This document shows positions 8,298 through 14,727 of a stretch of 64,000 nt of DNA, in pieces. Each line of letters opens with the position of its first letter. The stretch's first letter is position 1. A model generated the notes under the pieces. That model saw only the letters and a program-made list of their open reading frames with translations, was not told where the DNA came from and did no database searches. Source of the stretch: DASZXJ01 sp035545895 (GTDB lineage: Bacteria > Planctomycetota > Phycisphaerae > Tepidisphaerales > Tepidisphaeraceae). Location of the stretch: NCBI GenBank assembly GCA_035545895.1, contig DASZXJ010000030.1, forward strand, positions 1 through 64,000, read 5' to 3'. The translations under genes were made by a program, and so were the position numbers.

Positions 8298-8723
8298 CTA
8301 TCCCATCATCGATTTTCGGATGCGCGCGACTTCGTCCAATGCGTCGGCAGGCTGAGGCGGCGGGGCTTTGGGGATCACACATGTAAACTCTGCACCAATG
8401 CGAAAAGCGTTGACGCCCATCGAGGTCGAGTGCATCACGGTGCACAACATCTCGAGGCTGCCTCCGGTTTTGCGAGGCATCTCAGTGACGAACTGCCTGC
8501 CGTTTTCCATTTTGATATTGTGAATGAACGACAGTCCGCGAGTCGAAAAATTGCTGCACATCACTTCAATGGCGTCGAGCTTTCGGTCGCCGGCGATCGG
8601 ATGGATTTTGATTTTCGCCTGAAGATCGAGCCGCGCTGCACGCCGTTTCTCGTGATTTGAACCGGTCTGCGTCGCGTTGAATGAAGCTGTCAATTCGGCA
8701 AAGTGTTCGGCAGAAAGTTTCAT
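8298..8723 (-). CDS. PilZ-domain protein
   Basis: A 141-residue single-domain protein. The RRAARLDLQ segment near residue 28 corresponds to the RxxxR motif of PilZ domains that bind cyclic di-GMP, followed by the beta-rich core with NFSTRGLSF. The second motif is D/N-x-S-x-x-G-like (NFSTRG), so nucleotide binding is plausible but not certain. No partner domain such as a GGDEF or glycosyltransferase is fused. The ATG at 8723 has GGAGGGG upstream; the longer frame uses a TTG inside that motif and is rejected. No neighbouring c-di-GMP enzymes are present. Confidence 0.8.
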   Translation of the reverse strand: MKLSAEHFAELTASFNATQTGSNHEKRRAARLDLQAKIKIHPIAGDRKLDAIEVMCSNFSTRGLSFIHNIKMENGRQFVTEMPRKTGGSLEMLCTVMHSTSMGVNAFRIGAEFTCVIPKAPPPQPADALDEVARIRKSMMG

Positions 8724-8826
8724 GAGCACCGTCCCCTCCAATTATCGGAAGAGAGCGGGGGTCACTTAACTTGACCTCCATATGTGGTAAAATGCCCATC
8801 TTTTAGCATCCAGCGACTTTGCAACA

Positions 8827-9834
8827 TCAAAGATGCGAAATCACCGCATCGGTGAATTGGCCGGTGCTGGCCGTGCCTCCCAGATCTTTGGTCAAGGACT
8901 TGCCCTCTGCGAGCACTGCATTATAAGCCGATTTGATCTTCTCCGCGATTTGCTCTTCACCCAGATGGTTGAGCATCATGACGCCCGACATGATGACCGC
9001 CAGCGGGTTCGCCAGCCCCTTGCCGGCGATGTCCGGCGCCGAGCCGTGCACCGCTTCAAACACCGAAGCCTCTTCGCCGATATTGCTGCCCGGCACGACG
9101 CCCAGTCCGCCGACCAGGCCCGCGCACAAGTCGCTGACCAGATCGCCATACAGGTTTTCCATCAGCAGCACGTCAAATTTAGATGGATCCTGTACCAATT
9201 TCATACAACCCGCATCGATGATCAGTTCGTCGTACTCGACCGTGGGAAACTCTTTTTCATGGACCTGGCGGGCGCAGGATAAAAAAAGCCCGTCGGTCAG
9301 CTTCATGATGTTGGCTTTATGGAAAACGGTGATCTTCCGCCGGTGACGGCGCATCGCATATTCAAAGGCAAACCGCGCGATGCGTGTGCAGGCGGCTTCC
9401 GAGGCCACCTTCAGGCTCGTCACCACGCCGGGCACGATTTCGTTTTCAATGCCGCTGTAAAGTCCCTCGGTGTTTTCCCGCACAATGACCATGTCAACAT
9501 GGTCAAAGCGGGTTTTCACGCCAGCCAGGTTGCGCACAGGCCTCACCGCGCCGTACAACTTGAGCTTTTGCCTGAGCTGCACGTTGACGCTCTTGAACCC
9601 TTTCCCGACTGGGGTTGTCACCGGGCCTTTAAGGGCAACCTTATATTTCTTGATGGCGTCGGTTGTCTGGGTGGGTAGAACGTTGTCATAACCCTGATCC
9701 AGGGCGCTCGCGCCTGCGGGCAGTTCAACCCAATCGACCGACAATCCAGCCGCTACGAGCACGCGCTGGGCGGCTCCGGTTACTTCGGGTCCGATTCCGT
9801 CGCCGGGGATCAATACGATAGTGTGTTTAGGCAT
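8827..9834 (-). CDS. Isocitrate dehydrogenase, NAD-type (isocitrate/isopropylmalate family)
   Basis: Oxidatively decarboxylates isocitrate to 2-oxoglutarate. The protein is 335 residues, the short form seen in NAD-dependent and mitochondrial IDH3-like enzymes. It has IPGDGIGPEV near the N-terminus, the substrate loop FKSVNVQLRQKL, RENTEGLYSG, FHKANIMKLTDG and the metal aspartates in the ENLYGDLVSDL region, then AVHGSAPDIAGKG. The S-x-N-x-x-L-R pattern in the substrate loop fits isocitrate better than isopropylmalate or tartrate, though 3-isopropylmalate dehydrogenase and homoisocitrate dehydrogenase are relatives. The gene stands alone with its own start at 9834; it pairs functionally with acnA nearby. 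Confidence 0.85.
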   Translation of the reverse strand: MPKHTIVLIPGDGIGPEVTGAAQRVLVAAGLSVDWVELPAGASALDQGYDNVLPTQTTDAIKKYKVALKGPVTTPVGKGFKSVNVQLRQKLKLYGAVRPVRNLAGVKTRFDHVDMVIVRENTEGLYSGIENEIVPGVVTSLKVASEAACTRIARFAFEYAMRRHRRKITVFHKANIMKLTDGLFLSCARQVHEKEFPTVEYDELIIDAGCMKLVQDPSKFDVLLMENLYGDLVSDLCAGLVGGLGVVPGSNIGEEASVFEAVHGSAPDIAGKGLANPLAVIMSGVMMLNHLGEEQIAEKIKSAYNAVLAEGKSLTKDLGGTASTGQFTDAVISHL

Positions 9835-9898
9835 AAATCTTTCCGTGGAGTGAGGTTATACAAGCCATTCCGGCGCAGGACAAACCCAATATTCGCCG

Positions 9899-10027
9899 TG
9901 GGTTCGTTTTGCATTTCTTGCAAAATTGGAACGCCTTGAAACACGTTGGAACATCGCGTCACCCTTTTAGCCCGGTCGCTTGCGACCGGTTTTGTCGGCG
10001 CTGAACCGGTCGCAAGCGATCGGGCTA
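9899..10027 (+). repeat. Composite dispersed repeat, copy 2
   Basis: A TGGGTTCGTTTTGCATTT block (from 9899) and a GAAACACGTTGGAACATCGC block (9938-9957) are followed by a 23-bp inverted repeat (9969-9991 with 10004-10026, one mismatch) that ends in GGGCTAAAAAAGAGG. All three blocks recur in the same relative order, on the opposite strand, at 1-116. No coding frame lies in it. It occupies the gap between the idh gene and mazEF. Confidence 0.65.
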
Positions 10028-10214
10028 AAAAAGAGGCGATGAATTCTCATCTCTTATTCTTCACGCCGCCATCGGGTTTGGCTTCTGGCGCAGGGTCTCC
10101 CCATAACTACAGGTCGAATTGCGCATTTGGGTGGAATCGGCGCAACGGCCAGTTTAACTGCCGCCGAGGTGTCGGGTGATATTTAGGCGACTTTTCCAGG
10201 CTTCGAAGCGCATG

Positions 10215-10245
10215 TTGATGCTTATCGGAAAAAGGTCGATATAAT
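10215..10245 (+). promoter_or_regulatory. Possible promoter of mazEF
   Basis: TTGATG at 10215-10220 and TATAAT at 10240-10245 lie 21 bases before the mazE start. The 19-base spacer is longer than ideal. The -10 region runs into an AT-rich near-palindrome (TATAATAAAGTATA) that could be the autoregulatory operator usual for MazE/MazF modules. Confidence 0.4.
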
Positions 10246-10266
10246 AAAGTATAACTTGGAGACGTC

Positions 10267-10521
10267 ATGACTGTCATGGTGAAGAAAGTAGGAGGTAGCG
10301 TTGCGGTGATCATTCCTAAGTCCATTGCTCAGGATATGGGCCTAATTGAAGGGATGCCTTTGGACATAACCAGCAGTGCCGATTCAATCGTAATGAGACA
10401 GCAGGGGCGCCGACCTCGACGGGCGATGAGCGACATCGTCGGCCAGATTCGCTCGGTGAGTTATGCTCGTCGGCGACGTGAATTGGGAGAGGATCGAGCT
10501 GTGGGCAAGGAGGTCTGGTGA
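10267..10521 (+). CDS. mazE: Antitoxin of MazE/AbrB type
   Basis: An 84-residue protein with the AbrB/MazE swapped-hairpin domain at its N-terminus (VKKVGGSVAVIIPKSIAQD, then GMPLDI), which binds operator DNA. The basic C-terminal half (RRPRRAMSDIVGQIR) should be the flexible part that wraps and inhibits the toxin. Antitoxins of this type repress their own operon, most strongly as a complex with the toxin. The gene overlaps the toxin gene by four bases (GTGA), the usual coupled arrangement. TTGGAG is present upstream of the start. Confidence 0.85.
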   Translation: MTVMVKKVGGSVAVIIPKSIAQDMGLIEGMPLDITSSADSIVMRQQGRRPRRAMSDIVGQIRSVSYARRRRELGEDRAVGKEVW

Positions 10522-10871
10522 GCAGCCGCACTTATCATCCGGAGCGGGGCGACTTAATTGAATTGAACTTTCAGCCAGCCGCCGGACGAGAGATCGACAA
10601 ACGTCGGCCTGCAATTGTTTTAAGTCCGCGGCAGTATAATCGCAAAAGTGGGTTGTGCGTGGCGATTCCTGTTTCCACAGATCTCACCCCCGGCCCGCTG
10701 TGGATTAAGATGCCGGATGGATATCTGTCGAAACCAAGTTTGATACTTTGCGATTACATCAAAAGTTTCGATTATCGAGAGCGATCCGCTACGTTCATCA
10801 AGCGGATTTCGAATGAATTAGTGGAACAAATCGTGGGGAATCTGTTGGATATCATCGATCCGATTCAGTAA
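10518..10871 (+). CDS. mazF: MazF/PemK-type mRNA interferase toxin
   Basis: A 117-residue endoribonuclease toxin. Family hallmarks are visible: ERGDLIELNF near the N-terminus, RRPAIVLSPRQYN, the C-x-A-I-P-V-S-T strand and KSFDYRER, which ends in the conserved region before the C-terminal helix. It starts with GTG overlapping the stop of mazE, so translation is probably coupled. The protein looks full length and the key residues are present, so it should be active; it probably cleaves mRNA at a short motif that cannot be deduced here. It is the first of several toxin-antitoxin genes or remnants clustered at 10-13 kb. Confidence 0.88.
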   Translation: MSSRTYHPERGDLIELNFQPAAGREIDKRRPAIVLSPRQYNRKSGLCVAIPVSTDLTPGPLWIKMPDGYLSKPSLILCDYIKSFDYRERSATFIKRISNELVEQIVGNLLDIIDPIQ

Positions 10872-10879
10872 GCAGTATC

Positions 10880-11010
10880 GATACTCAACTCCATTGGCAC
10901 GTCGAAATTCATCGATCATTTCCATACCGAGATCGGCGCGCTCATGCTCATAATGCTTGAAGGCACGCTCCAGATTCACCCTCGACCTCTTTGAGGATAA
11001 CGATGGTCAT
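10880..11010 (-). pseudogene. Frameshifted, truncated ParE/RelE-family toxin remnant
   Basis: On the minus strand from 11010, translation gives MTIVILKEVE, and after a one-base shift NLERAFKHYEHERADLGMEM followed by IDEFRRA. That is the N-terminal half of a ParE/RelE-type toxin (beta strand, then the helical hairpin with YYE-x-x-R-x-x-LG). The conserved C-terminal strands are missing: the frame then runs towards the mazF stop without family-like residues. One frameshift plus loss of the C-terminus mean it cannot be functional. No antitoxin for it was recognised upstream. Confidence 0.6.
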
Positions 11011-11071
11011 GGTCTTGGAGAGTTCTTAAGCCGTTGAATAACTGCATTGATTGGCTTGGCATTTGATTGTC

Positions 11072-11090
11072 CGGTACTGGTGCAGTTTGA
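11072..11090 (+). repeat. Left 19-bp inverted repeat of the accessory region
   Basis: CGGTACTGGTGCAGTTTGA here is the exact reverse complement of 13434-13452. The two copies face each other and bracket a zinc-ribbon gene, a transposase and a hicB-hicA pair. A related but imperfect pair occurs at 17027-17089. Confidence 0.6.
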
Positions 11091-11123
11091 TTTTATTTGG
11101 TCGAAAACGATGATTCCATTGAT

Positions 11124-11405
11124 ATGCACCTATCAAATGAACAAGTTGAAGCCATGCGCCAGATGCTTGTTAAGTGCGGAATAAACAAACCTTGTCCACG
11201 CTGCGGCCACTCGGGATGGCATTTAGAGCCATCTTGGGTGCAACTGCCTACTTACCTAAGGGACGAGGTTTCAAAGTCTGACATTTTGCCTTGCGCAGCG
11301 ACGATTTGCGACCACTGCGGGTTTGTCTCGCTGCACAATATGCGTCAAGTAATTGAACAAGGCTCTGGTGGATTAGAAGTGCCGCCGCCCTTGCGCCGGG
11401 GCTAG
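11124..11405 (+). CDS. Small zinc-ribbon protein of unknown function
   Basis: About 93 residues with two Cys pairs, CPRCGHSGWH and CDHCGFVSLH, placed about 40 residues apart, as in a zinc ribbon with an inserted linker. No enzyme domain is seen. The frame can be extended nine codons to a TTG at 11097, but the ATG at 11124 is the more usual start; neither has a good ribosome binding site. It sits just inside the left 19-bp repeat and converges with the transposase gene 22 bases past its end, so it may be a passenger of the bracketed segment. Confidence 0.6.
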   Translation: MHLSNEQVEAMRQMLVKCGINKPCPRCGHSGWHLEPSWVQLPTYLRDEVSKSDILPCAATICDHCGFVSLHNMRQVIEQGSGGLEVPPPLRRG

Positions 11406-11427
11406 TTGTTCGACCGCTCATACAAGT

Positions 11428-12258
11428 TTATTCGCCGATCAGGTCCAGCAACTCCTCGATTTCCCAAACATGATTGGTGAGGCCCGCTTCCATCGCTGGT
11501 GTGACCCGCAGTGTTGAATGAATCTTGCAGTAGTTGTAGTGCATGAAGTAGAGGGCAATCGCATTGAAATGGTTTTCGATTTTCTTGCTGTGGGCGTTCG
11601 TTAATCGGGTGAATCGTCGCATTCCCATACGCATCGAAAGATTCTGGCGTTTAACATATGACGTTGAAATGTGCTTTGGATCAGGATCGCCAAACTTAGC
11701 CTCTTTGCGGCACCCTGTGCATTCTGCTGGGCTATAACGCACTTCGTTGGTTGCTTCGCGCGGCGTACCGTAAATTTTCACAAGCTGGGCATAGTCCACG
11801 ATATCGAATGCATCGCTCACCGCGTCCAGATATGCGCGGTGGCCATCGGTTGTGAGTTGTACGCGGGTAACAAGTCGATCAGCAACGTCGCCCATGAATT
11901 CGGTGGCGTATCCGCTATCACGACCGCCAAGCATGTAGCTAACGATTAGTTTTGTGTCCGCATCCAACGCCGTCCATGTCCACACGTCGCCAAAACCCAA
12001 CTGGCCTTTCTTGTCAGCGGGGACGTTCTTTTCCTTTGCGTAAACAAATGACCAGATTTCATCGCACTGGATGCGACGGGCGGCGATACCCCGAACGTGT
12101 TCGTTGTGATAATCCCCGCAGGCTGCACCAATCTCTCGGAGCAGCTTTAATACCGTGTGCTTCGCTGCGCCGGTCAAGCGACAGGTTGCATTGACGCCAA
12201 CGCCATCGACCAAGGCTTTGACGATCAGTGAACGGGTTTTGCTGTCCAACTTGTTCAT
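11428..12258 (-). CDS. IS1-family-like DDE transposase
   Basis: A 276-residue protein. The N-terminal helix-turn-helix (LVDGVGVNATCRLTGAAKHT) binds DNA. The DDE-type core follows, with Asp67 in IQCDEIWSF and Asp138 in LTTDGHRAY; the C-terminal segment KRQNLSMRMGMRRFTR, then SKKIENHFN, resembles the InsB C-terminus of IS1, with the third acidic residue probably Glu228. It is one uninterrupted frame, unlike the frameshifted insA-insB of classical IS1. No short terminal repeats were found immediately outside the gene; the nearest matched repeats are the 19-bp pair 350 bp downstream and 1.2 kb upstream. The start at 12258 sits where a leaderless transcript would begin. Confidence 0.8.
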   Translation of the reverse strand: MNKLDSKTRSLIVKALVDGVGVNATCRLTGAAKHTVLKLLREIGAACGDYHNEHVRGIAARRIQCDEIWSFVYAKEKNVPADKKGQLGFGDVWTWTALDADTKLIVSYMLGGRDSGYATEFMGDVADRLVTRVQLTTDGHRAYLDAVSDAFDIVDYAQLVKIYGTPREATNEVRYSPAECTGCRKEAKFGDPDPKHISTSYVKRQNLSMRMGMRRFTRLTNAHSKKIENHFNAIALYFMHYNYCKIHSTLRVTPAMEAGLTNHVWEIEELLDLIGE

Positions 12259-12265
12259 AATGCAC

Positions 12266-12294
12266 ATTATGCTTGCTCGACAAAGCAATGCCAA
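12266..12294 (-). promoter_or_regulatory. Strong-looking promoter of the transposase gene
   Basis: On the minus strand TTGGCA (12294-12289) and CATAAT (12271-12266) are separated by exactly 17 bases. The -10 box ends seven bases before the ATG at 12258, so transcription would start at or next to the start codon and give a leaderless mRNA. That also explains why no ribosome binding site precedes the gene. Confidence 0.5.
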
Positions 12295-12525
12295 AGGAAT
12301 TTTCTCATGCAAAATAAAATTGCATTGCTATACTAGATTCCGGGACAGAAAGGATTTCCCCCTAGCTCTTTTTCAGAAAAAAGGCCAAGGCCGATAATAG
12401 GCCAGCCTGTACCATGTTTCTCGGCGAAACTTTGGGTCAAACCCCGCGTATTATTTATTGGAAGCGGCGGTTGTGCCGATCTGAAGTCTATGCGATCAAG
12501 AGTTAACCCCAAAACTAGGGGAAAG

Positions 12526-12870
12526 ATGCGAAAACTCCGAATTCCATTACACATCGTCTTTTATAAAGACGGCGAGCTTTGGATCTCCCACTCCTTGGAA
12601 ATGGATGTAATGGGACATGGCACGAGCAAACGCAAAGCATTTGAATTGATGTGCAATGCCGTTTCTGAGCAAATTGCCGCCAGTTTGGCAAACGATAATT
12701 TGTCGAACATTTTCCAGCCCGCAGACGCAAGATTTTTTCAGATGTACGCTGAGGGCGCAGATGTCGCCGATGTTTCTTGCACGGTTCACGAATTTGCCGA
12801 GGAAACGGAAAACGTCGAAATCGAAAAGTTCCAAGCAAGAGAGTTCCAGGGACGTTTCGTTTTGGCGTAG
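12526..12870 (+). CDS. hicB: HicB-like antitoxin
   Basis: A 114-residue protein with an N-terminal HicB-like partial RNase H fold: LHIVFYKDGELWISHSLEMD is the usual strand-turn-strand, followed by GHGTSKRKAFELM. HicB neutralises the HicA mRNA interferase. The C-terminal third (AEETENVEIEKFQ and beyond) does not show a clear Arc or HTH DNA-binding domain, so autoregulation is uncertain. The ATG at 12526 follows AGGGGAAAG; the frame extends upstream to 12490 without a better start. The order is antitoxin first, the reverse of the most common hicA-hicB arrangement. It lies inside the segment bracketed by 19-bp repeats. Confidence 0.75.
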   Translation: MRKLRIPLHIVFYKDGELWISHSLEMDVMGHGTSKRKAFELMCNAVSEQIAASLANDNLSNIFQPADARFFQMYAEGADVADVSCTVHEFAEETENVEIEKFQAREFQGRFVLA

Positions 12871-12878
12871 AGGGACTG

Positions 12879-13127
12879 GTGGCCGACAGAATCCTGAAAC
12901 TCAGACGTTTGAAGGAAATCCTTAGAACGTTCGGGATTGAGTGGAATGAGCAGAAGGGGAAAGGGTCGCACGGGAGCTTTTGGAAGAAGGGGGACGGTGG
13001 ATTTGTCAGTTACCCCGTACCAACCACTAGAGATGACATCCTAATCTGCTATGTTCGGGGATGTCGGAAGAAATTCAAACTCACTGCGGAAGACGGTGTT
13101 TCCGACAACGACTTTTATAACGCTTAA
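12879..13127 (+). CDS. hicA: HicA-like mRNA interferase toxin
   Basis: About 82 residues from a GTG start eight bases after hicB, with AGAGGG before it. The dsRBD-like HicA fold is recognisable: LRRLKEILRTFGIEW, the catalytic-His motif GKGSHGSFWKK (His31), then GGFVSYPVP. HicA toxins cut mRNA and tmRNA and are blocked by HicB. All core elements are present, so the toxin is probably active. A longer frame starting at 12777 lies inside hicB and is rejected. The stop overlaps the stop of the convergent gene downstream by three bases. Confidence 0.75.
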   Translation: MADRILKLRRLKEILRTFGIEWNEQKGKGSHGSFWKKGDGGFVSYPVPTTRDDILICYVRGCRKKFKLTAEDGVSDNDFYNA

Positions 13128-13375
13128 TGTCCCCATCGTTTCGCTGCGGCCTTTTTGGCAATCTCTTGCTTCCTCTTCTTTGATAGCCTTTCAGCTCTTG
13201 CCTTGCCACCCTTGCTTGCCCCCAGCTTGGACAAAGCCACCGCGTGTGGATTCCGCGTATCGTTCTCTGGTGGCGTTCCAGGTGGTACTGGACGCGGCCC
13301 TTCACCCGTGGCGGCATCGACAACAGACTTGGCAATTTGAGTGAAGTCCCGGCGATTGCTTGCTCGACTAGGCAT
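13124..13375 (-). CDS. Small basic protein of the KGGKARA type
   Basis: About 83 residues, highly basic. The C-terminus has ALSKLGASKGGKARAERLSK followed by EIAKKAAAKRWG, a pattern shared by many short bacterial proteins annotated loosely as RNA-binding or histone-H1-like; their role is not established. The middle is Pro-rich and probably disordered. The ATG at 13375 has GGGTAAGG upstream. It converges with hicA with stop codons overlapping, and it lies just inside the right 19-bp inverted repeat. Confidence 0.6.
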   Translation of the reverse strand: MPSRASNRRDFTQIAKSVVDAATGEGPRPVPPGTPPENDTRNPHAVALSKLGASKGGKARAERLSKKRKQEIAKKAAAKRWGH

Positions 13376-13433
13376 GGCCTTACCCTTGCACATTGCAGGC
13401 AAGGTGTCAAACTATTTCGCTGAATTCATGATT

Positions 13434-13452
13434 TCAAACTGCACCAGTACCG
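13434..13452 (-). repeat. Right 19-bp inverted repeat of the accessory region
   Basis: TCAAACTGCACCAGTACCG is the exact reverse complement of 11072-11090. It is followed by a small palindrome (TTGTCCGGACAA) at 13455-13466. The stretch from here to 13638 shows no gene. Confidence 0.6.
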
Positions 13453-13638
13453 ATTGTCCGGACAAGTATCGTGCATCACGTTCTTGGGATTCGGCCAGTC
13501 AAGCCTCGTCGATAGCCAATCCGTAGAAAAGCATAATTTGTGGCAAGAAACTTGAGAATGCAGCGGTCCCTGGCCTTTTGTCAGACCCCCATTGCCGGTT
13601 ACCATTTTCTCGCAGCCGGCATCCTATGATTGATTCCC

Positions 13639-14565
13639 ATGCCCGACTCTAACCAACATATGCAATGCATGGAGATATGGGGCGGCAATCAGCCGTTCGA
13701 TAACTCTGTGGTGATGTCTGGGCTGGATGCGTGGGTTTACAGCAAGCCGTACAACGATTCGGAAGGCGGCGGGGATGTATATTACGTCTCGGCTTGCGCC
13801 ACCGGGCGGATTGCCCGACTTCTACTCGCGGATGTGAGTGGCCACGGCAATGTCGTTGCGCAGACGGCGCGTGGCCTTCGTCGGCTCATGCAGCGGTACG
13901 TGAATTTTATCGATCAAACCGCCTTTGTCCGCGAGATGAATCGGCAATTCGCCGAGATGTCCGGGGCAGGAGTATTCGCTACAGCGGTCGTCTCGACTTT
14001 TTTTGCTCCAACCAACGAACTGACGCTTTGCATTGCCGGCCATCCCTTGCCGATGATTTACCGCGCGAAGGAAAAGCATTGGTCGCTTTGGAATGAGGGG
14101 GATTCGGGAAACATTCCGCTGGGTATCGATGACATCAGCGAATGGTCGCAGGTTAGCGCGCGGTTAAGCGTGGGCGATCTGGTGTTGTGTTATACGGATT
14201 CGTTGATCGAATCGCGCGGACCAGATGGCGAGTTTCTTGGGACGGCTGGTTTACTGAAGATCGTCCAGGGGCTGGATATTTCCGATGAGAAACAGATTAT
14301 TCCCAATTTGTTGAAGGCGGTTGGCGCGCAGGCTGAGGGGAATCTGGCCGCCGATGATGTAACCGTGTTATTATTCCGTCCCAATGGCAGTGCGACGGCA
14401 GCGCCATTTTTATCGCGGGCATTTGCGCCCATCCGTGTGCTGGGCGCGGCGATTCAATCGCTGGTGAGCGATACGCCCGCGCCCTGGCCGGAATTTAATT
14501 GGGTGAACCTCGGCGGTGCGATGTTTAAGCCGCTAAGCCGATTGCGATCGCGAAAAAGCGGATGA
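13639..14565 (+). CDS. SpoIIE/PP2C-type serine phosphatase
   Basis: A 308-residue soluble protein with a single PPM phosphatase domain of the SpoIIE/RsbU kind. Metal-binding and core motifs are present: GGGDVYYV near residue 46, LLLADVSGHG, the CIAGHPLPMIYR segment, LVLCYTDSLIE and the C-terminal ADDVTVLLF. Such enzymes usually dephosphorylate anti-anti-sigma (STAS) proteins in partner-switching pathways, but no STAS protein or anti-sigma kinase gene is nearby. There is no sensory domain at the N-terminus; the last 60 residues are not conserved. The start is the ATG at 13639; the frame extends to a TTG three codons upstream. Confidence 0.85.
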   Translation: MPDSNQHMQCMEIWGGNQPFDNSVVMSGLDAWVYSKPYNDSEGGGDVYYVSACATGRIARLLLADVSGHGNVVAQTARGLRRLMQRYVNFIDQTAFVREMNRQFAEMSGAGVFATAVVSTFFAPTNELTLCIAGHPLPMIYRAKEKHWSLWNEGDSGNIPLGIDDISEWSQVSARLSVGDLVLCYTDSLIESRGPDGEFLGTAGLLKIVQGLDISDEKQIIPNLLKAVGAQAEGNLAADDVTVLLFRPNGSATAAPFLSRAFAPIRVLGAAIQSLVSDTPAPWPEFNWVNLGGAMFKPLSRLRSRKSG

Positions 14566-14580
14566 CAGAGATTGCTTTCT

Positions 14581-14686
14581 CCCTCGCCCGATATTCCGGG
14601 AGAGGGTTCCGTAGGTATAACGAATTTTGCAGAATCAAAGACAAAAGACCCTCACCCCAGCCTTCTCCCAGCGTACTGGGCGAGGG
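14581..14686. repeat. Pair of inverted CCCTCNCCC palindromes
   Basis: Two imperfect palindromes, 14581-14606 (CCCTCGCCC paired with GGGAGAGGG) and 14661-14686 (TCTCCCAG paired with CTGGGCGA), are also partly reverse complements of each other. They fill most of the gap between the phosphatase gene and the glycosyltransferase gene. They could end transcription of the first gene but look more like a dispersed intergenic repeat. Confidence 0.5.
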
Positions 14687-14727
14687 GACAATCCATTTGT
14701 TGTTCAAATTGATTTGAAAGGTCATTG

